Origin: Candidatus Sulfotelmatobacter sp. | GTDB lineage: Bacteria; Vulcanimicrobiota; Vulcanimicrobiia; Vulcanimicrobiales; Vulcanimicrobiaceae | DNA length: 64,000 nt | Direction: 5' to 3' | Assembly: GCA_035504415.1 (NCBI GenBank) | Contig: DATJRY010000011.1 | Span: forward strand, 372,001 to 436,000 | Shown here: positions 9,508 to 17,168 of the stretch, in pieces | Layout: every line of letters begins with the position of its first letter | Position numbering within the stretch: position 1 is the stretch's first letter | Notes under the pieces: model-generated | Told to the model about the DNA's origin: nothing | Seen by the model: only the letters and a program-made list of their open reading frames with translations | Databases searched by the model: none | Made by a program: the position numbers and the translations under genes

Positions 9508-10542
9508 GTGATCCAGCCGCCCTTGGTCTTCAGCGGATCGTCCAATCGCAAGCTGGCCGAAGAGATCGCTCGCCGCATGCAGACCCGCGTCGGCAACGCA
9601 CTGGTCGATCGCTTCAAGAACGACGAATGTCGCATCGAGATCCGCGAGAACGTGCGCGGCGCCGAGGTGTTCGTCGTGCAGTCCACCTGCCGGTCGCCCC
9701 AGGGCTACACCGTCAACGACTCGCTGATGGAGCTGCTGCTGATCGTCGACGCCCTCAAGCGCGCCTCGGCGAACCGGGTCACGACCGTCGTGCCGTACTA
9801 CGGCTACGCCAAGCAGGACAAGAAAACCAAAGGCCGCGAGCCGATCTCCGCCAAGCTGGTCGCCAACATGCTGCAGACCGCGGGCGCCGACCGGATCGTC
9901 ACGCTCGACCTGCACGCGGCCCAGATCCAGGGCTTCTTCGACATCCCGGTCGACAACCTGATGGCCGCGCCGACCCTGTGCAACTACCTCAAGGCCGAGA
10001 AGCTCGAAGGCGACCGAGTCGTCGTCGTCTCGCCCGACGCCGGCGGCGTGCCGCGCGCCGAGACGTTCGCCAAGCGCCTGAAATCGTCGCTGGCCGTCAT
10101 CATCAAGCGCCGCCCCGAGCCCGACGTCTCCGAGGTCACCCACATCGTCGGCGACGTTCAGGGGAAGATCGCCGTTGTGGTGGACGACATGATCTCGACC
10201 GGCGGCACGCTGGTCAAGGCCGCGGAGGCGCTGCGCAAGCGCGGCGCGACCGACGTCTACACGCTCGCGACGCACGGCATCTTCGCCGGCGACGCGATCG
10301 CGCAGTTCGAGGCCTCCGAGATCAACAAGGTCATCGTCACCGACACCATCCCACGCACCATCGAGTCGGCCAAGGTCGAGCATCTCTCGATCGCCCAGAT
10401 CCTGGCCGACGCGATCAAGCGCATCACTTCGAACCGTTCCGTCTCGGAGCTGTTCAACAACGAGGAAGCACTCGACGGCACCACGGCGACCGCGCCGGCC
10501 GGCGTCGAAAGCGAGCTTCCCTCCGTCGCAGCGGCCGTCTGA
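9508..10542 (+). CDS. prs: Ribose-phosphate pyrophosphokinase
   Basis: A 344-residue class I PRPP synthetase, making PRPP from ribose 5-phosphate and ATP for purine, pyrimidine, His and Trp synthesis. Recognisable segments are FSGSSNRKLAEEIA, the catalytic flexible-loop region YYGYAKQDKKTKGREPI, DLHAAQIQGFFDIPVDNL, and the PRPP-binding loop VVVDDMISTGGTLVKAA. It begins with GTG, behind AGGAG. It is about 25 residues longer than usual because of an Ala/Glu-rich C-terminal tail after SVSELFNN. It heads a prs-rplY-pth group, the same order as prs-ctc-pth in Bacillus. Confidence 0.97.
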   Translation: MIQPPLVFSGSSNRKLAEEIARRMQTRVGNALVDRFKNDECRIEIRENVRGAEVFVVQSTCRSPQGYTVNDSLMELLLIVDALKRASANRVTTVVPYYGYAKQDKKTKGREPISAKLVANMLQTAGADRIVTLDLHAAQIQGFFDIPVDNLMAAPTLCNYLKAEKLEGDRVVVVSPDAGGVPRAETFAKRLKSSLAVIIKRRPEPDVSEVTHIVGDVQGKIAVVVDDMISTGGTLVKAAEALRKRGATDVYTLATHGIFAGDAIAQFEASEINKVIVTDTIPRTIESAKVEHLSIAQILADAIKRITSNRSVSELFNNEEALDGTTATAPAGVESELPSVAAAV

Positions 10543-10557
10543 GGCCGGGAAAGCATC

Positions 10558-11202
10558 ATGTCCAAGCAGCACACCCTCAACACCCTCACGCTCGAGCCAC
10601 GCAGCGAGGCGGGGACCACCACGGCGCACGCGCTGCGGCGCGCCGGCAAGGTTCCCGGTGTCGTCTACGGGCACGGCCAGGCGACGCCGATCACGATCAC
10701 GGCGAAGGACTTGAGCGAGCTGCTGCTATCGGGCAACCGCGCGCACGTCGTCACCGCCAAGATCGGCAAGACGACGGAGTCGGTGCTGCTGCGGCGCATC
10801 GAGACCGATCCGATCACCCGCAAGGCGCTCAGCGTCGACTTCCAGCGCGTGACCAAGGACGAAGCGATCTACGCCACCGTCCCGATCGTCACCGTCGGCA
10901 CCTCGACCGGCGTGAAGGATCACGGCGGCGTGCTCGACGTCAGCCTGCGCGCGCTCGAGGTCAAGGGACCCGCCTCATCGATCCCCGACAAGCTCGAGAT
11001 CGACGTCACCGAGCTCGACGTGCACCAGCACCTGACCGCCGGCCAGATCGCGTTGCCGAAGGGCTTCACGCTGGTGACGCCGGCGGACACCCTGGTCGTC
11101 GGCGTCGAGATCACGCGCGCCGAGGCCGCCGAAGCACCCGAAGCACCGGCTGCCGCGGCGGCGCCGGGCGCGGAGGCGCCGGCCGCACCCGCGCAAGGCT
11201 GA
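10558..11202 (+). CDS. rplY: Ribosomal protein bL25, long Ctc form
   Basis: A 214-residue bL25 of the Ctc (TL5) type, binding 5S rRNA in the large subunit. The N-terminal L25 domain (TLEPRSEAGTTTAHALRRAGKVPGVVYG) is followed by the Ctc-specific C-terminal beta domain with the family signature LDVSLRALEVKGPASSIPDK and LPKGFTLVTPADTLVVGV. An Ala/Pro/Glu-rich tail ends it. It starts 15 bases after prs. Its TGA stop (11200-11202) is in the same reading frame as the following pth, only two sense codons before the most likely pth start. Confidence 0.95.
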   Translation: MSKQHTLNTLTLEPRSEAGTTTAHALRRAGKVPGVVYGHGQATPITITAKDLSELLLSGNRAHVVTAKIGKTTESVLLRRIETDPITRKALSVDFQRVTKDEAIYATVPIVTVGTSTGVKDHGGVLDVSLRALEVKGPASSIPDKLEIDVTELDVHQHLTAGQIALPKGFTLVTPADTLVVGVEITRAEAAEAPEAPAAAAAPGAEAPAAPAQG

Positions 11203-11208
11203 CCGGCG

Positions 11209-11778
11209 ATCGACGAGCTCTCCCTTCTCGTCGGGCTCGGCAATCCGGGCGCGAAGTACGCGCGCACGCGCCACAACCTGGGTTTCATCGTCGTCGACGC
11301 CCTGGCCGAGCGTTGGGGCATCGGCGCGCGCGACTGGCAGAAGAAAGGCCAGGCGCTCTACGCGCTCGACCGCGGCCGGCGCGCGATCCTGGTCAAGCCG
11401 CAGTCGTACATGAACCTGAGCGGTCCGCCGACGCAGGGGATCGCGACGTTCTACAAAGTGCCGCCGCCGCGGATCCTGGCCATCGTCGACGAGCTCGACT
11501 TGCCGTGGGGGACGCTGCGGATGCGCGCCGAGGGCTCGAGCGGCGGCCACAACGGGCTCAAGTCGCTGATCGAGGTCTTCGGCACCGGTTTTCCGCGGTT
11601 GCGGATCGGGATCGGCCGCGCGCACGAGGGCGACGCGATCGAGCGGGTGCTGGGCGAGTTCACGCCGCAAGAGGCGGCCGAGCTGCCGGCCCTGGTCGAC
11701 CGCTGCGTGACCGGCGCCGAGCTGTGGCTGCGCGAGGGCGTGGCGGCGGCGATGAACGTCGTCAACGTGAGAGTCTGA
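11209..11778 (+). CDS. pth: Peptidyl-tRNA hydrolase with no canonical start codon
   Basis: Pth releases peptides from dropped-off peptidyl-tRNA. The N-terminal catalytic region is clearly encoded: LVGLGNPGAKYARTRHNLGF, with Asn12 and the catalytic His22 if translation begins at ATC 11209, followed by QSYMNLSGPP and SSGGHNGLKS. The first ATG in frame (11410) would delete all the catalytic N-terminus. Between the rplY stop at 11200-11202 and the conserved core there is no ATG, GTG or TTG in this frame, so ATC at 11209 is the best start and gives a normal 189-residue protein. The alternative is readthrough of the rplY TGA, whose next base is C, a leaky context. Confidence 0.9.
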   Translation: MDELSLLVGLGNPGAKYARTRHNLGFIVVDALAERWGIGARDWQKKGQALYALDRGRRAILVKPQSYMNLSGPPTQGIATFYKVPPPRILAIVDELDLPWGTLRMRAEGSSGGHNGLKSLIEVFGTGFPRLRIGIGRAHEGDAIERVLGEFTPQEAAELPALVDRCVTGAELWLREGVAAAMNVVNVRV

Positions 11779-11826
11779 TCAACGGCGCGCGATTCGCCGC
11801 GCGCGGCATCCGATAATGGCGGTACG

Positions 11827-12300
11827 ATGCGCCGTCTCGCCGCGTTTCTCACCCTCGCCGTGACCGTGCTGCCGCTCGCCGCACGAGCGCAGGAGGCCTG
11901 GCCCGACCCGGGCAGTACCGCGCCCGCCGCCGCCCGCCAGCTGGCCGCCGACGTCAACGCGGCGCGAGTCGCACACGGCTTGCCGCCGCTCGCCCTCGAC
12001 GCGCGGCTGTCGCGCTTCGGCTTGGCGCTGGCGGAGGCGATGGAGCGCCGGCACTACTTCGGCCACACCGACCCCGACGGCGTGACCTTCGCCGATCGCG
12101 TCCGCGCGGCCGGACTGCTCGATCACTTCGCCGCCGAGAACATCGCGCTGGACGTCGACGAGCAGCGCGCCAACACCGCGCTGCTGCACAGCCCCGGCCA
12201 CTACCGCAACATCATGGACCCGCGCGCCCGCACGCTGGGCGTCGCCGCCGTCTACGGCGAGGGCGGGGAGCTGCTGTTCGTGGAGGAATTCGGCGGCTGA
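11827..12300 (+). CDS. Secreted CAP/SCP-domain protein
   Basis: A 157-residue protein with an N-terminal signal peptide ending at ARAQE, then a bacterial CAP (YkwD-like) domain: VNAARVAHGLPPLALDARL, RHYFGHTDPDGVTFADRV, AENIALDV and HSPGHYRNIMDP. These carry the usual His/Glu cavity residues. It is short and complete, without extra modules. A GATAAT hexamer lies 9 bases before the ATG and there is no clear ribosome site. Such proteins are extracellular, with mostly unknown roles. Confidence 0.85.
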   Translation: MRRLAAFLTLAVTVLPLAARAQEAWPDPGSTAPAAARQLAADVNAARVAHGLPPLALDARLSRFGLALAEAMERRHYFGHTDPDGVTFADRVRAAGLLDHFAAENIALDVDEQRANTALLHSPGHYRNIMDPRARTLGVAAVYGEGGELLFVEEFGG

Positions 12301-12309
12301 CCGGTCCGC

Positions 12310-12328
12310 TGGGTAAACGTTCGACCCA
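12310..12328. repeat. Short inverted repeat before the kinase-like gene
   Basis: TGGGT and ACCCA arms flank a 9-base centre containing AACGTT. It lies between the CAP gene stop and the ribosome site of the following gene, so it could be an operator. The perfect arms are only 5 bases long, so chance is possible. Confidence 0.25.
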
Positions 12329-12360
12329 GTTCAGCCGTTGTACAAGGAAAGGAGACCACG

Positions 12361-13026
12361 ATGGAGCTGGGCGGACGAACGATGGTGATCCGGGTCGACG
12401 AAGCGACCTTGGGCGCTGACGGGACGACGTTCTTCAGCGACCTGGTGTTTCTGGGCAACCTCGGAATGCGGCCGGTGATCGTCGCCCCGACGGCCGACGC
12501 GGCGCGCGCGGTGGTCCGTTCGATGAACCGCAGCGGCGACTCGGCCGTCGGCCTCTCCGGCGCGGACGCCGGGATGATCCCCGCCGCGGCCGGCGCGATC
12601 GGCGCCGTGCAAACCAAGCTCCTGTGCACCTTGCTCGACGCCGGCTACGTCCCGGTGATCGAGCCGCTCGCGTTCGGCTTCACCGGCACCGACGTCGCGG
12701 TCGCCGCCGACGACGTCGCGCAGTCGCTGGCCAGCGCGGTCGGCGCCGCGCGCGCGATCTTCTTCAACGACCAGGGCGGCGTCATCGACGCCAAGACGCG
12801 CCTCTTGGTCGATCAGCTCACGCCGGCCGAAGCGCTCGAGGTCGCCGCCGATCGCACCTTGGCGGAAGACTTGCGCGCCGCCGTCCGCGCGGCGGCGCTC
12901 GGCGTGCGCGGCGGCGTCGGCGCGGCGCAGATCTGCGACGGCCGCGTCGCGCACGCGACGATCGTGGAGTTCTTGACGGCCCGCCACATGGGCACCCAAG
13001 TAGCCGGGACCGTCTACACGGGCTAG
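12361..13026 (+). CDS. Amino-acid-kinase-fold protein related to N-acetylglutamate kinase, probably not catalytic
   Basis: A 221-residue protein that follows the ArgB order: LVFLGNLGMRPVIVAP matches the nucleotide-side strand/helix, DSAVGLSGADAGMI matches the ArgB GLSGKDG segment, then LDAGYVPVIEPL, GAARAIFFNDQGGVI, LTPAEALEVAADRTL and a closing GTQVAGTVY. The N-terminal phosphate-binding Lys-Gly-Gly of the family is absent (MVIRVDEATLGADG instead), the Lys of SGKD is Ala, and the late catalytic GGM-x-K segment reads TLAEDLRAAV. I infer a non-catalytic or altered homologue. AAAGGAG lies 7 bases before the ATG. No arginine genes are nearby. Confidence 0.7.
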   Translation: MELGGRTMVIRVDEATLGADGTTFFSDLVFLGNLGMRPVIVAPTADAARAVVRSMNRSGDSAVGLSGADAGMIPAAAGAIGAVQTKLLCTLLDAGYVPVIEPLAFGFTGTDVAVAADDVAQSLASAVGAARAIFFNDQGGVIDAKTRLLVDQLTPAEALEVAADRTLAEDLRAAVRAAALGVRGGVGAAQICDGRVAHATIVEFLTARHMGTQVAGTVYTG

Positions 13027-13155
13027 CTCCGCGAAACGGCGGCGGCCGAGGACGAGCAAACTCACGCCGGGTTAAGAGTTGGTACGCAATCTGACGCCAT
13101 CCGGGCCGGTTTGCCGATCGTTCTCAGCGTAGCCCGGACGCCCAGGAGCCCAGCC

Positions 13156-13353
13156 ATGTCCGACACCCGTTCGCTCGTCGCAACCGCCTGCGCGCTCGCA
13201 GCGCTGTTGATGCTGCCGGTCGGAATGGTCCTCGCCTCGGTACTGGTGCGCGACGCCCTCGCGCCGCTGCCCGAGGAGGCGTTGCAGGCGGCCGACACCG
13301 GCCGGGGGACGCCGCGCCGGCGGGACGATTTGCCCTTCGGCTTCGTTGTCTAG
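13156..13353 (+). CDS. Small single-span membrane protein
   Basis: A 65-residue protein: a short N-terminus (MSDTRS), one hydrophobic segment of about 22 residues (ATACALAALLMLPVGMVLAS), and a charged tail ending DDLPFGFVV. AGGAG lies 7 bases before ATG 13156, which favours this start over one 45 bases upstream. No family is recognised. A second small frame follows after 5 bases. Confidence 0.55.
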   Translation: MSDTRSLVATACALAALLMLPVGMVLASVLVRDALAPLPEEALQAADTGRGTPRRRDDLPFGFVV

Positions 13354-13358
13354 GGGCT

Positions 13359-13532
13359 ATGAAGAAGCCCGCCCCCGCCCAGCCGGAGGCGCCGCATCAG
13401 CCCGACGCGCCGCTGGGCGCGGAGCGGTGGCTGGCCGTGCGGCAACGTAGCGGCGCCGGCCCGATGACGCCCAAGCCCAAGCGCGGCACGCGCGCCGAAC
13501 ACGCTCGCCGCGAGATCGAGGACCAGCAGTAG
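13359..13532 (+). CDS. Small Pro/Arg-rich hypothetical protein, 57 residues
   Basis: An open frame from ATG 13359 to TAG 13530-13532, 5 bases after the previous stop and 7 bases before the end of the convergent gene. Third positions are almost all G or C, and the product is hydrophilic (begins MKKPAPAQPEAPHQPD and ends ARREIEDQQ). AGGGG sits only 2 bases before the ATG, so translational coupling to the upstream small gene is more likely than independent initiation. Function unknown. Confidence 0.5.
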   Translation: MKKPAPAQPEAPHQPDAPLGAERWLAVRQRSGAGPMTPKPKRGTRAEHARREIEDQQ

Positions 13533-13539
13533 CGCGAGC

Positions 13540-14790
13540 CTAGATCGACGTTCCCGGGCACGGGTCGGCGGTGCCGGCGGCGCGCGCGATGCGAGCGCCC
13601 AGCGGCGCGGTGTCCTCGAAGTACCAGCGCACGGTGCGCCGCCCGCACAGCGGCTCGAGGGCGTCGTCGGCTTCGCGCACGAACAGGCGCGCCGTCGCGA
13701 CGCGATCGGCACCGGCGGCCAGCGCGCGTTCGTCGGCCGCCGTTTGCAAGCTGCGGTGATAGGCGGTGTAGATCGGATAGATCACGATCATCACCACGCC
13801 CAGCAGCGTCGCCACCAGCGCGAGGCGTGAGAGCACGTCGTCGTCGCGGCGGAAGCCGACCCGGTCGCTGAGCAGCACGGCCAGCGCGCAGCTGACGATG
13901 AACAGGATCGCCGCAGCCAGCGTCTGGCGCAGGTTGTCGCCGCGTTGGATGTCGGCGTCGGCGTGGTCGAGCGCGGCCGCGACTTCGGGCGGCGTGAGGT
14001 GATCGAGCGCGGCGTCGGCGACGCTGACCTCGCCGGTGGGGCCGATGCCGGTCGCGGCGATGCGCATCGAGCCCGATCGCCGCGCGGTCGCGACCATGAT
14101 GACCGGCGTCCCCGGCACCCCCAGTCGCGCCGCTTCGCGCGCGGCCTGCGCGCTGAGCGCGTGCGGCGTCGTCTTGTGCGGCGCGCCGAACGGCAGGAGC
14201 GGCGCCACCATCGCGCCGCCGACCGCGCCGACCAGCAACAGCCCGGTGACGATCAGGTACCACAGGTGCGTGCGCCCGACCAGGCCCAGCACGACCACGA
14301 CGATCAACGCGCCGAAGAACGCGTCGACGACGAAGCGGCCCAGGTACCCGAGCAGCCACTGCGAGGCGAGCTGGTGCGTCACCCCGACGGCGAAGCTGAT
14401 CCGGTAGCTCGAGAAGGCGAACGGCAGCGCGGCCAGCGCGCTGATGAAGCCCAGGCTGGCGCCGAAAACGGCGCGATGGACGACGCGATTCCGGGTGCGC
14501 CGGCGCACCATGTCGCGCACGCGCGCCGCCGTCCCCGAGCGCCAGTACCACCAGAACGCCAGCACCTGCGCCAGGCCCCACCCGGCCGCGGCGAGGTGAC
14601 GCAGGTCGGCGATCGAGCGCGCGCGCCGCTGCCGGTCGGGATCGACCAGACCGGGCGCGGTGCGGGTCAGCAGCATGCGTGGCGTCAGCGCGTCGACGCG
14701 CGCGTCGAGCCGCGTGCGCGCTTGCGCCGCGACCGGTGCGGCCGCCACGCACGCCAACGCCAGCACCAGCGCGCAGAAGAGGCGCTGCAT
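13540..14790 (-). CDS. Membrane protein with a degenerate M48/Ste24-like peptidase domain
   Basis: A 416-residue protein with an N-terminal signal-like segment, several hydrophobic spans (about residues 71-84, 109-127, 155-172, 177-200, 289-308 and 325-345) and, around residues 225-285, a segment laid out like the active-site strand and helix of M48 zinc proteases. There TPVIMV, GPTGEVSVADAALDHLTPPEV and AAALDHADADIQRGD correspond to the usual surface-strand, start-of-helix and HExxH region, but HExxH reads HADAD (276-280). The Glu and second His are lost, so zinc proteolysis seems unlikely. The family assignment rests on this layout and should be tested. It ends 8 bases after the 57-residue gene, convergent. 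Confidence 0.6.
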   Translation of the reverse strand: MQRLFCALVLALACVAAAPVAAQARTRLDARVDALTPRMLLTRTAPGLVDPDRQRRARSIADLRHLAAAGWGLAQVLAFWWYWRSGTAARVRDMVRRRTRNRVVHRAVFGASLGFISALAALPFAFSSYRISFAVGVTHQLASQWLLGYLGRFVVDAFFGALIVVVVLGLVGRTHLWYLIVTGLLLVGAVGGAMVAPLLPFGAPHKTTPHALSAQAAREAARLGVPGTPVIMVATARRSGSMRIAATGIGPTGEVSVADAALDHLTPPEVAAALDHADADIQRGDNLRQTLAAAILFIVSCALAVLLSDRVGFRRDDDVLSRLALVATLLGVVMIVIYPIYTAYHRSLQTAADERALAAGADRVATARLFVREADDALEPLCGRRTVRWYFEDTAPLGARIARAAGTADPCPGTSI

Positions 14791-14797
14791 CGAGGTG

Positions 14798-15652
14798 CTA
14801 GGTGTGGACCACGTGCTCGTCGGGGAACTCCGTCGCGTGCTCTTGCGGGAACCGCTTGCGGTACTGCGACCAGCCGCGGAAGTTTCCCGACCACGCGTCG
14901 CCGTCGCGCAGCGGCGTCGCGACGTGCTCGAACGGCGACCAGTGTCCGTTCGCGCCGCCGCCGATCAGCTTTTCGTACAGGTCGAGATCCTTGACGTGAT
15001 CGCGCGTCCCCTCGTGCGAGAGGTACGAGACGCGCGCGCTGCGCGCGACGCTGATCTTGAGGCGCTCGTCGAGCGGCAAGATCGCTTCTTCGTCCTCGAG
15101 GATCAGCGGCGTGTGCCAGTCACCCACGCCCAGCGGCCGGGGCGTCGAGCCGCGATACGCGTCGAGCATCATCTGCGCGACGTGGCGCAGCTCGGGCTGC
15201 GCGTCCTCGTGCGTGCGCTGGGTGAAGAAGTTGGCCCACTCGGTCGCGGTGATGATGACCGTGATCCAGGCGTACGGTTCGAGGATCCGGTTGACCAGCT
15301 GCTTGTGCAGGTTGATGTCGGCCGACGCCAGCCGCTCGGCGTGGGTGAGCGCGTCCGCCAACGCCTTGCGCCACTCGGCCTCCGCCAACGCTTGGGTTGC
15401 CCCGTCGATCGCTTCGCGGGCCTGCATCCCGGCCTGGTTGCGCCCCCACCACAGCGGCATGGCCGGGTCCTCGCGGACGGCCTCGATCATCTTGCGGATG
15501 GGGATCGCGCGCGAGGAGGCCGCGTTGCGCGAGAAGACGCGGTGCGTCATCAGCTCGCTGTGGATGAAGCGCGGGTAGCGAACCTCCATCGTGGTGAGCC
15601 GGATGCCGGCCGGCGAGATGCTGTCCAGCAGAACGCGCGCGGAGAAGGCCAT
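14798..15652 (-). CDS. thyX: FAD-dependent thymidylate synthase ThyX
   Basis: A 284-residue ThyX making dTMP from dUMP with methylenetetrahydrofolate and FAD. The ThyX signature appears in a variant form, THRVFSRNAASSRAIP (residues 36-51), with the His, Arg, Ser, Asn and Ser positions kept but Ile-Pro after the final Arg. C-terminal segments include SVARSARVSYLSHEGTRDH and LIGGGANGHWSPFEHVATP, where SPFEH is typical of the family. GGAGG lies 4-5 bases before the ATG. It diverges from the xanthine dehydrogenase genes. No thyA is seen in the window. Confidence 0.93.
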   Translation of the reverse strand: MAFSARVLLDSISPAGIRLTTMEVRYPRFIHSELMTHRVFSRNAASSRAIPIRKMIEAVREDPAMPLWWGRNQAGMQAREAIDGATQALAEAEWRKALADALTHAERLASADINLHKQLVNRILEPYAWITVIITATEWANFFTQRTHEDAQPELRHVAQMMLDAYRGSTPRPLGVGDWHTPLILEDEEAILPLDERLKISVARSARVSYLSHEGTRDHVKDLDLYEKLIGGGANGHWSPFEHVATPLRDGDAWSGNFRGWSQYRKRFPQEHATEFPDEHVVHT

Positions 15653-15743
15653 CGAACCTCCGTTCGCCGGACGGGTTCGGAATCTTTGAAGAAATCTTTC
15701 ACCGAATGAACCCTCGCCCGTGGCCCCGAAGTAGACGTTTCCA

Positions 15744-17168
15744 ATGTGGCGTGAGGTGATACGACCGACGACGGTCGCGGCGGCCTTGGATGCGCTGGCC
15801 CGCTACGGGCCGGACGCCCGCATCGTCGCGGGCGGGACCGACGTCCTGGTCGAGCTGCAGCGCGGGGTCAAGCCGACCGCGACGTTGATCGACGTCTCCG
15901 GCCTGCGCGAGCTCGACTACGTGCGGGCCGAGGGCGAGACGATCGTGCTGGGCGGCCTGACGACCCACAACGGCGTGCTGGCCTCGCCGCTCACGCGCGC
16001 CGCGGCCCTCCCGCTGGCGCAAGCGTGCATCGAAGTCGGCGCGCCGCAGATTCGCAGCCGGGCGACGATCGCCGGCAACCTCGCCACCGCCTCCCCCGCC
16101 AACGATACGATCGCACCGCTGCTGGCGCTCGACGCCACGCTGGTGCTGGAGTCGCGCGAGCGCACGCGCACCGTCGCGCTCGAGGACTTCTACGCCGGCT
16201 TCCGCCGCACGGTGCTGCAGGCCGACGAGCTGATCCGCGAGATCCGCTTCCGTGCGCTCTCGCGCGAACGGCGGGGCGTGTTCCTCAAGCTCGGCCTGCG
16301 CCGGGCGCAAGCGATCTCGGTGATCGACATCGCGATGGTGCTGACGTTCGCCGCCGACGGCAGCGTCGCGGATGCGCGCTTGACGCTGGGCTGCCTGGCG
16401 CCGACCGTCGTGCGCGCGCGCACGGCCGAAGCGTACCTGGTCGGCCGCGGTCTCGATGCGGCGACGATCGCGCAGACCGGGCGCCTGGCCTGCGAGGACG
16501 CCAGTCCGATCGCCGACATCCGCGGCTCGGCCGACTACCGGCTGACCGCGCTGGCGGCGCTCGTCGCGCAAGGGCTCGAGCGGCTCGCCGACGGCCGCGA
16601 AGCCGACGGTTTCCCGGCCGTGCCGGTGCTGCTCGAGACCGCGCGCTCGGCGCGCACCGCCCTGCCGTTCGACGGCGCGATCGCCGTCAGCATCAACGGC
16701 ACGCCGGCGGTGCTCCACGACGCGCAGCGCAAGACGCTGCTGAACGCGCTGCGCGAGAACGCCGGTCTGACCGGCGCGAAGGAAGGCTGCGCGGAGGGCG
16801 AGTGCGGTGCGTGCACCGTGTGGCTCGACGGCGCGGCCGTGATGTCGTGCCTGGTCCCCGCCGCGCAAGCGCACGGCGCGACCGTCACGACCATCGAAGG
16901 GCTGGCGCAGGGCGACGAGCTGCACCCGCTGCAACGGGCGTACGTCGACTGCGGCGCGGTGCAGTGCGGCTTCTGCATCCCGGGCATGCTGATGGCCGGC
17001 GCCAAGCTGCTCGACGAACGTCCCCTCGCGACGCTCGAGGACCAGCAGGCCGCCATCAGCGGCAACATCTGCCGCTGCACCGGCTACCGCAAGATTCTCG
17101 ACGCCATGGAACGCGCCGCGTCGTCGCTGGCCGCCGAAGAGCCGGTGCCCGAGGTCGTCACCGCGTGA
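15744..17168 (+). CDS. Xanthine dehydrogenase-type subunit, FAD domain fused to [2Fe-2S] domain
   Basis: A 474-residue protein. Residues 1 to about 300 are the FAD-binding domain of molybdenum hydroxylases (IVAGGTDVLVELQRG, and GAPQIRSRATIAGNLATASP). Residues about 313-460 are the two-cluster iron-sulfur domain: CAEGECGAC (Cys349, 354, 357) for the plant-type cluster, then CGAVQCGFC and CRCTGYRK for the second. The order FAD then Fe-S is the reverse of the classical XdhA arrangement. The stop overlaps the GTG of the Moco subunit, so the two are coupled. Together they should oxidise hypoxanthine and xanthine to urate, as the purine context suggests, but substrate is not proven by sequence. Confidence 0.93.
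   Translation: MWREVIRPTTVAAALDALARYGPDARIVAGGTDVLVELQRGVKPTATLIDVSGLRELDYVRAEGETIVLGGLTTHNGVLASPLTRAAALPLAQACIEVGAPQIRSRATIAGNLATASPANDTIAPLLALDATLVLESRERTRTVALEDFYAGFRRTVLQADELIREIRFRALSRERRGVFLKLGLRRAQAISVIDIAMVLTFAADGSVADARLTLGCLAPTVVRARTAEAYLVGRGLDAATIAQTGRLACEDASPIADIRGSADYRLTALAALVAQGLERLADGREADGFPAVPVLLETARSARTALPFDGAIAVSINGTPAVLHDAQRKTLLNALRENAGLTGAKEGCAEGECGACTVWLDGAAVMSCLVPAAQAHGATVTTIEGLAQGDELHPLQRAYVDCGAVQCGFCIPGMLMAGAKLLDERPLATLEDQQAAISGNICRCTGYRKILDAMERAASSLAAEEPVPEVVTA

Noticed and set aside
11410-11778. A short pth starting at ATG 11410
   Set aside because: It would remove the GLGNPG segment and the catalytic His, which are encoded upstream in the same frame.
8466-11816. An 1116-residue plus-strand open frame
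   Set aside because: It runs in a different frame or antisense across two transglutaminase genes, prs, rplY and pth, all of which have clear motifs. It has no domain of its own.
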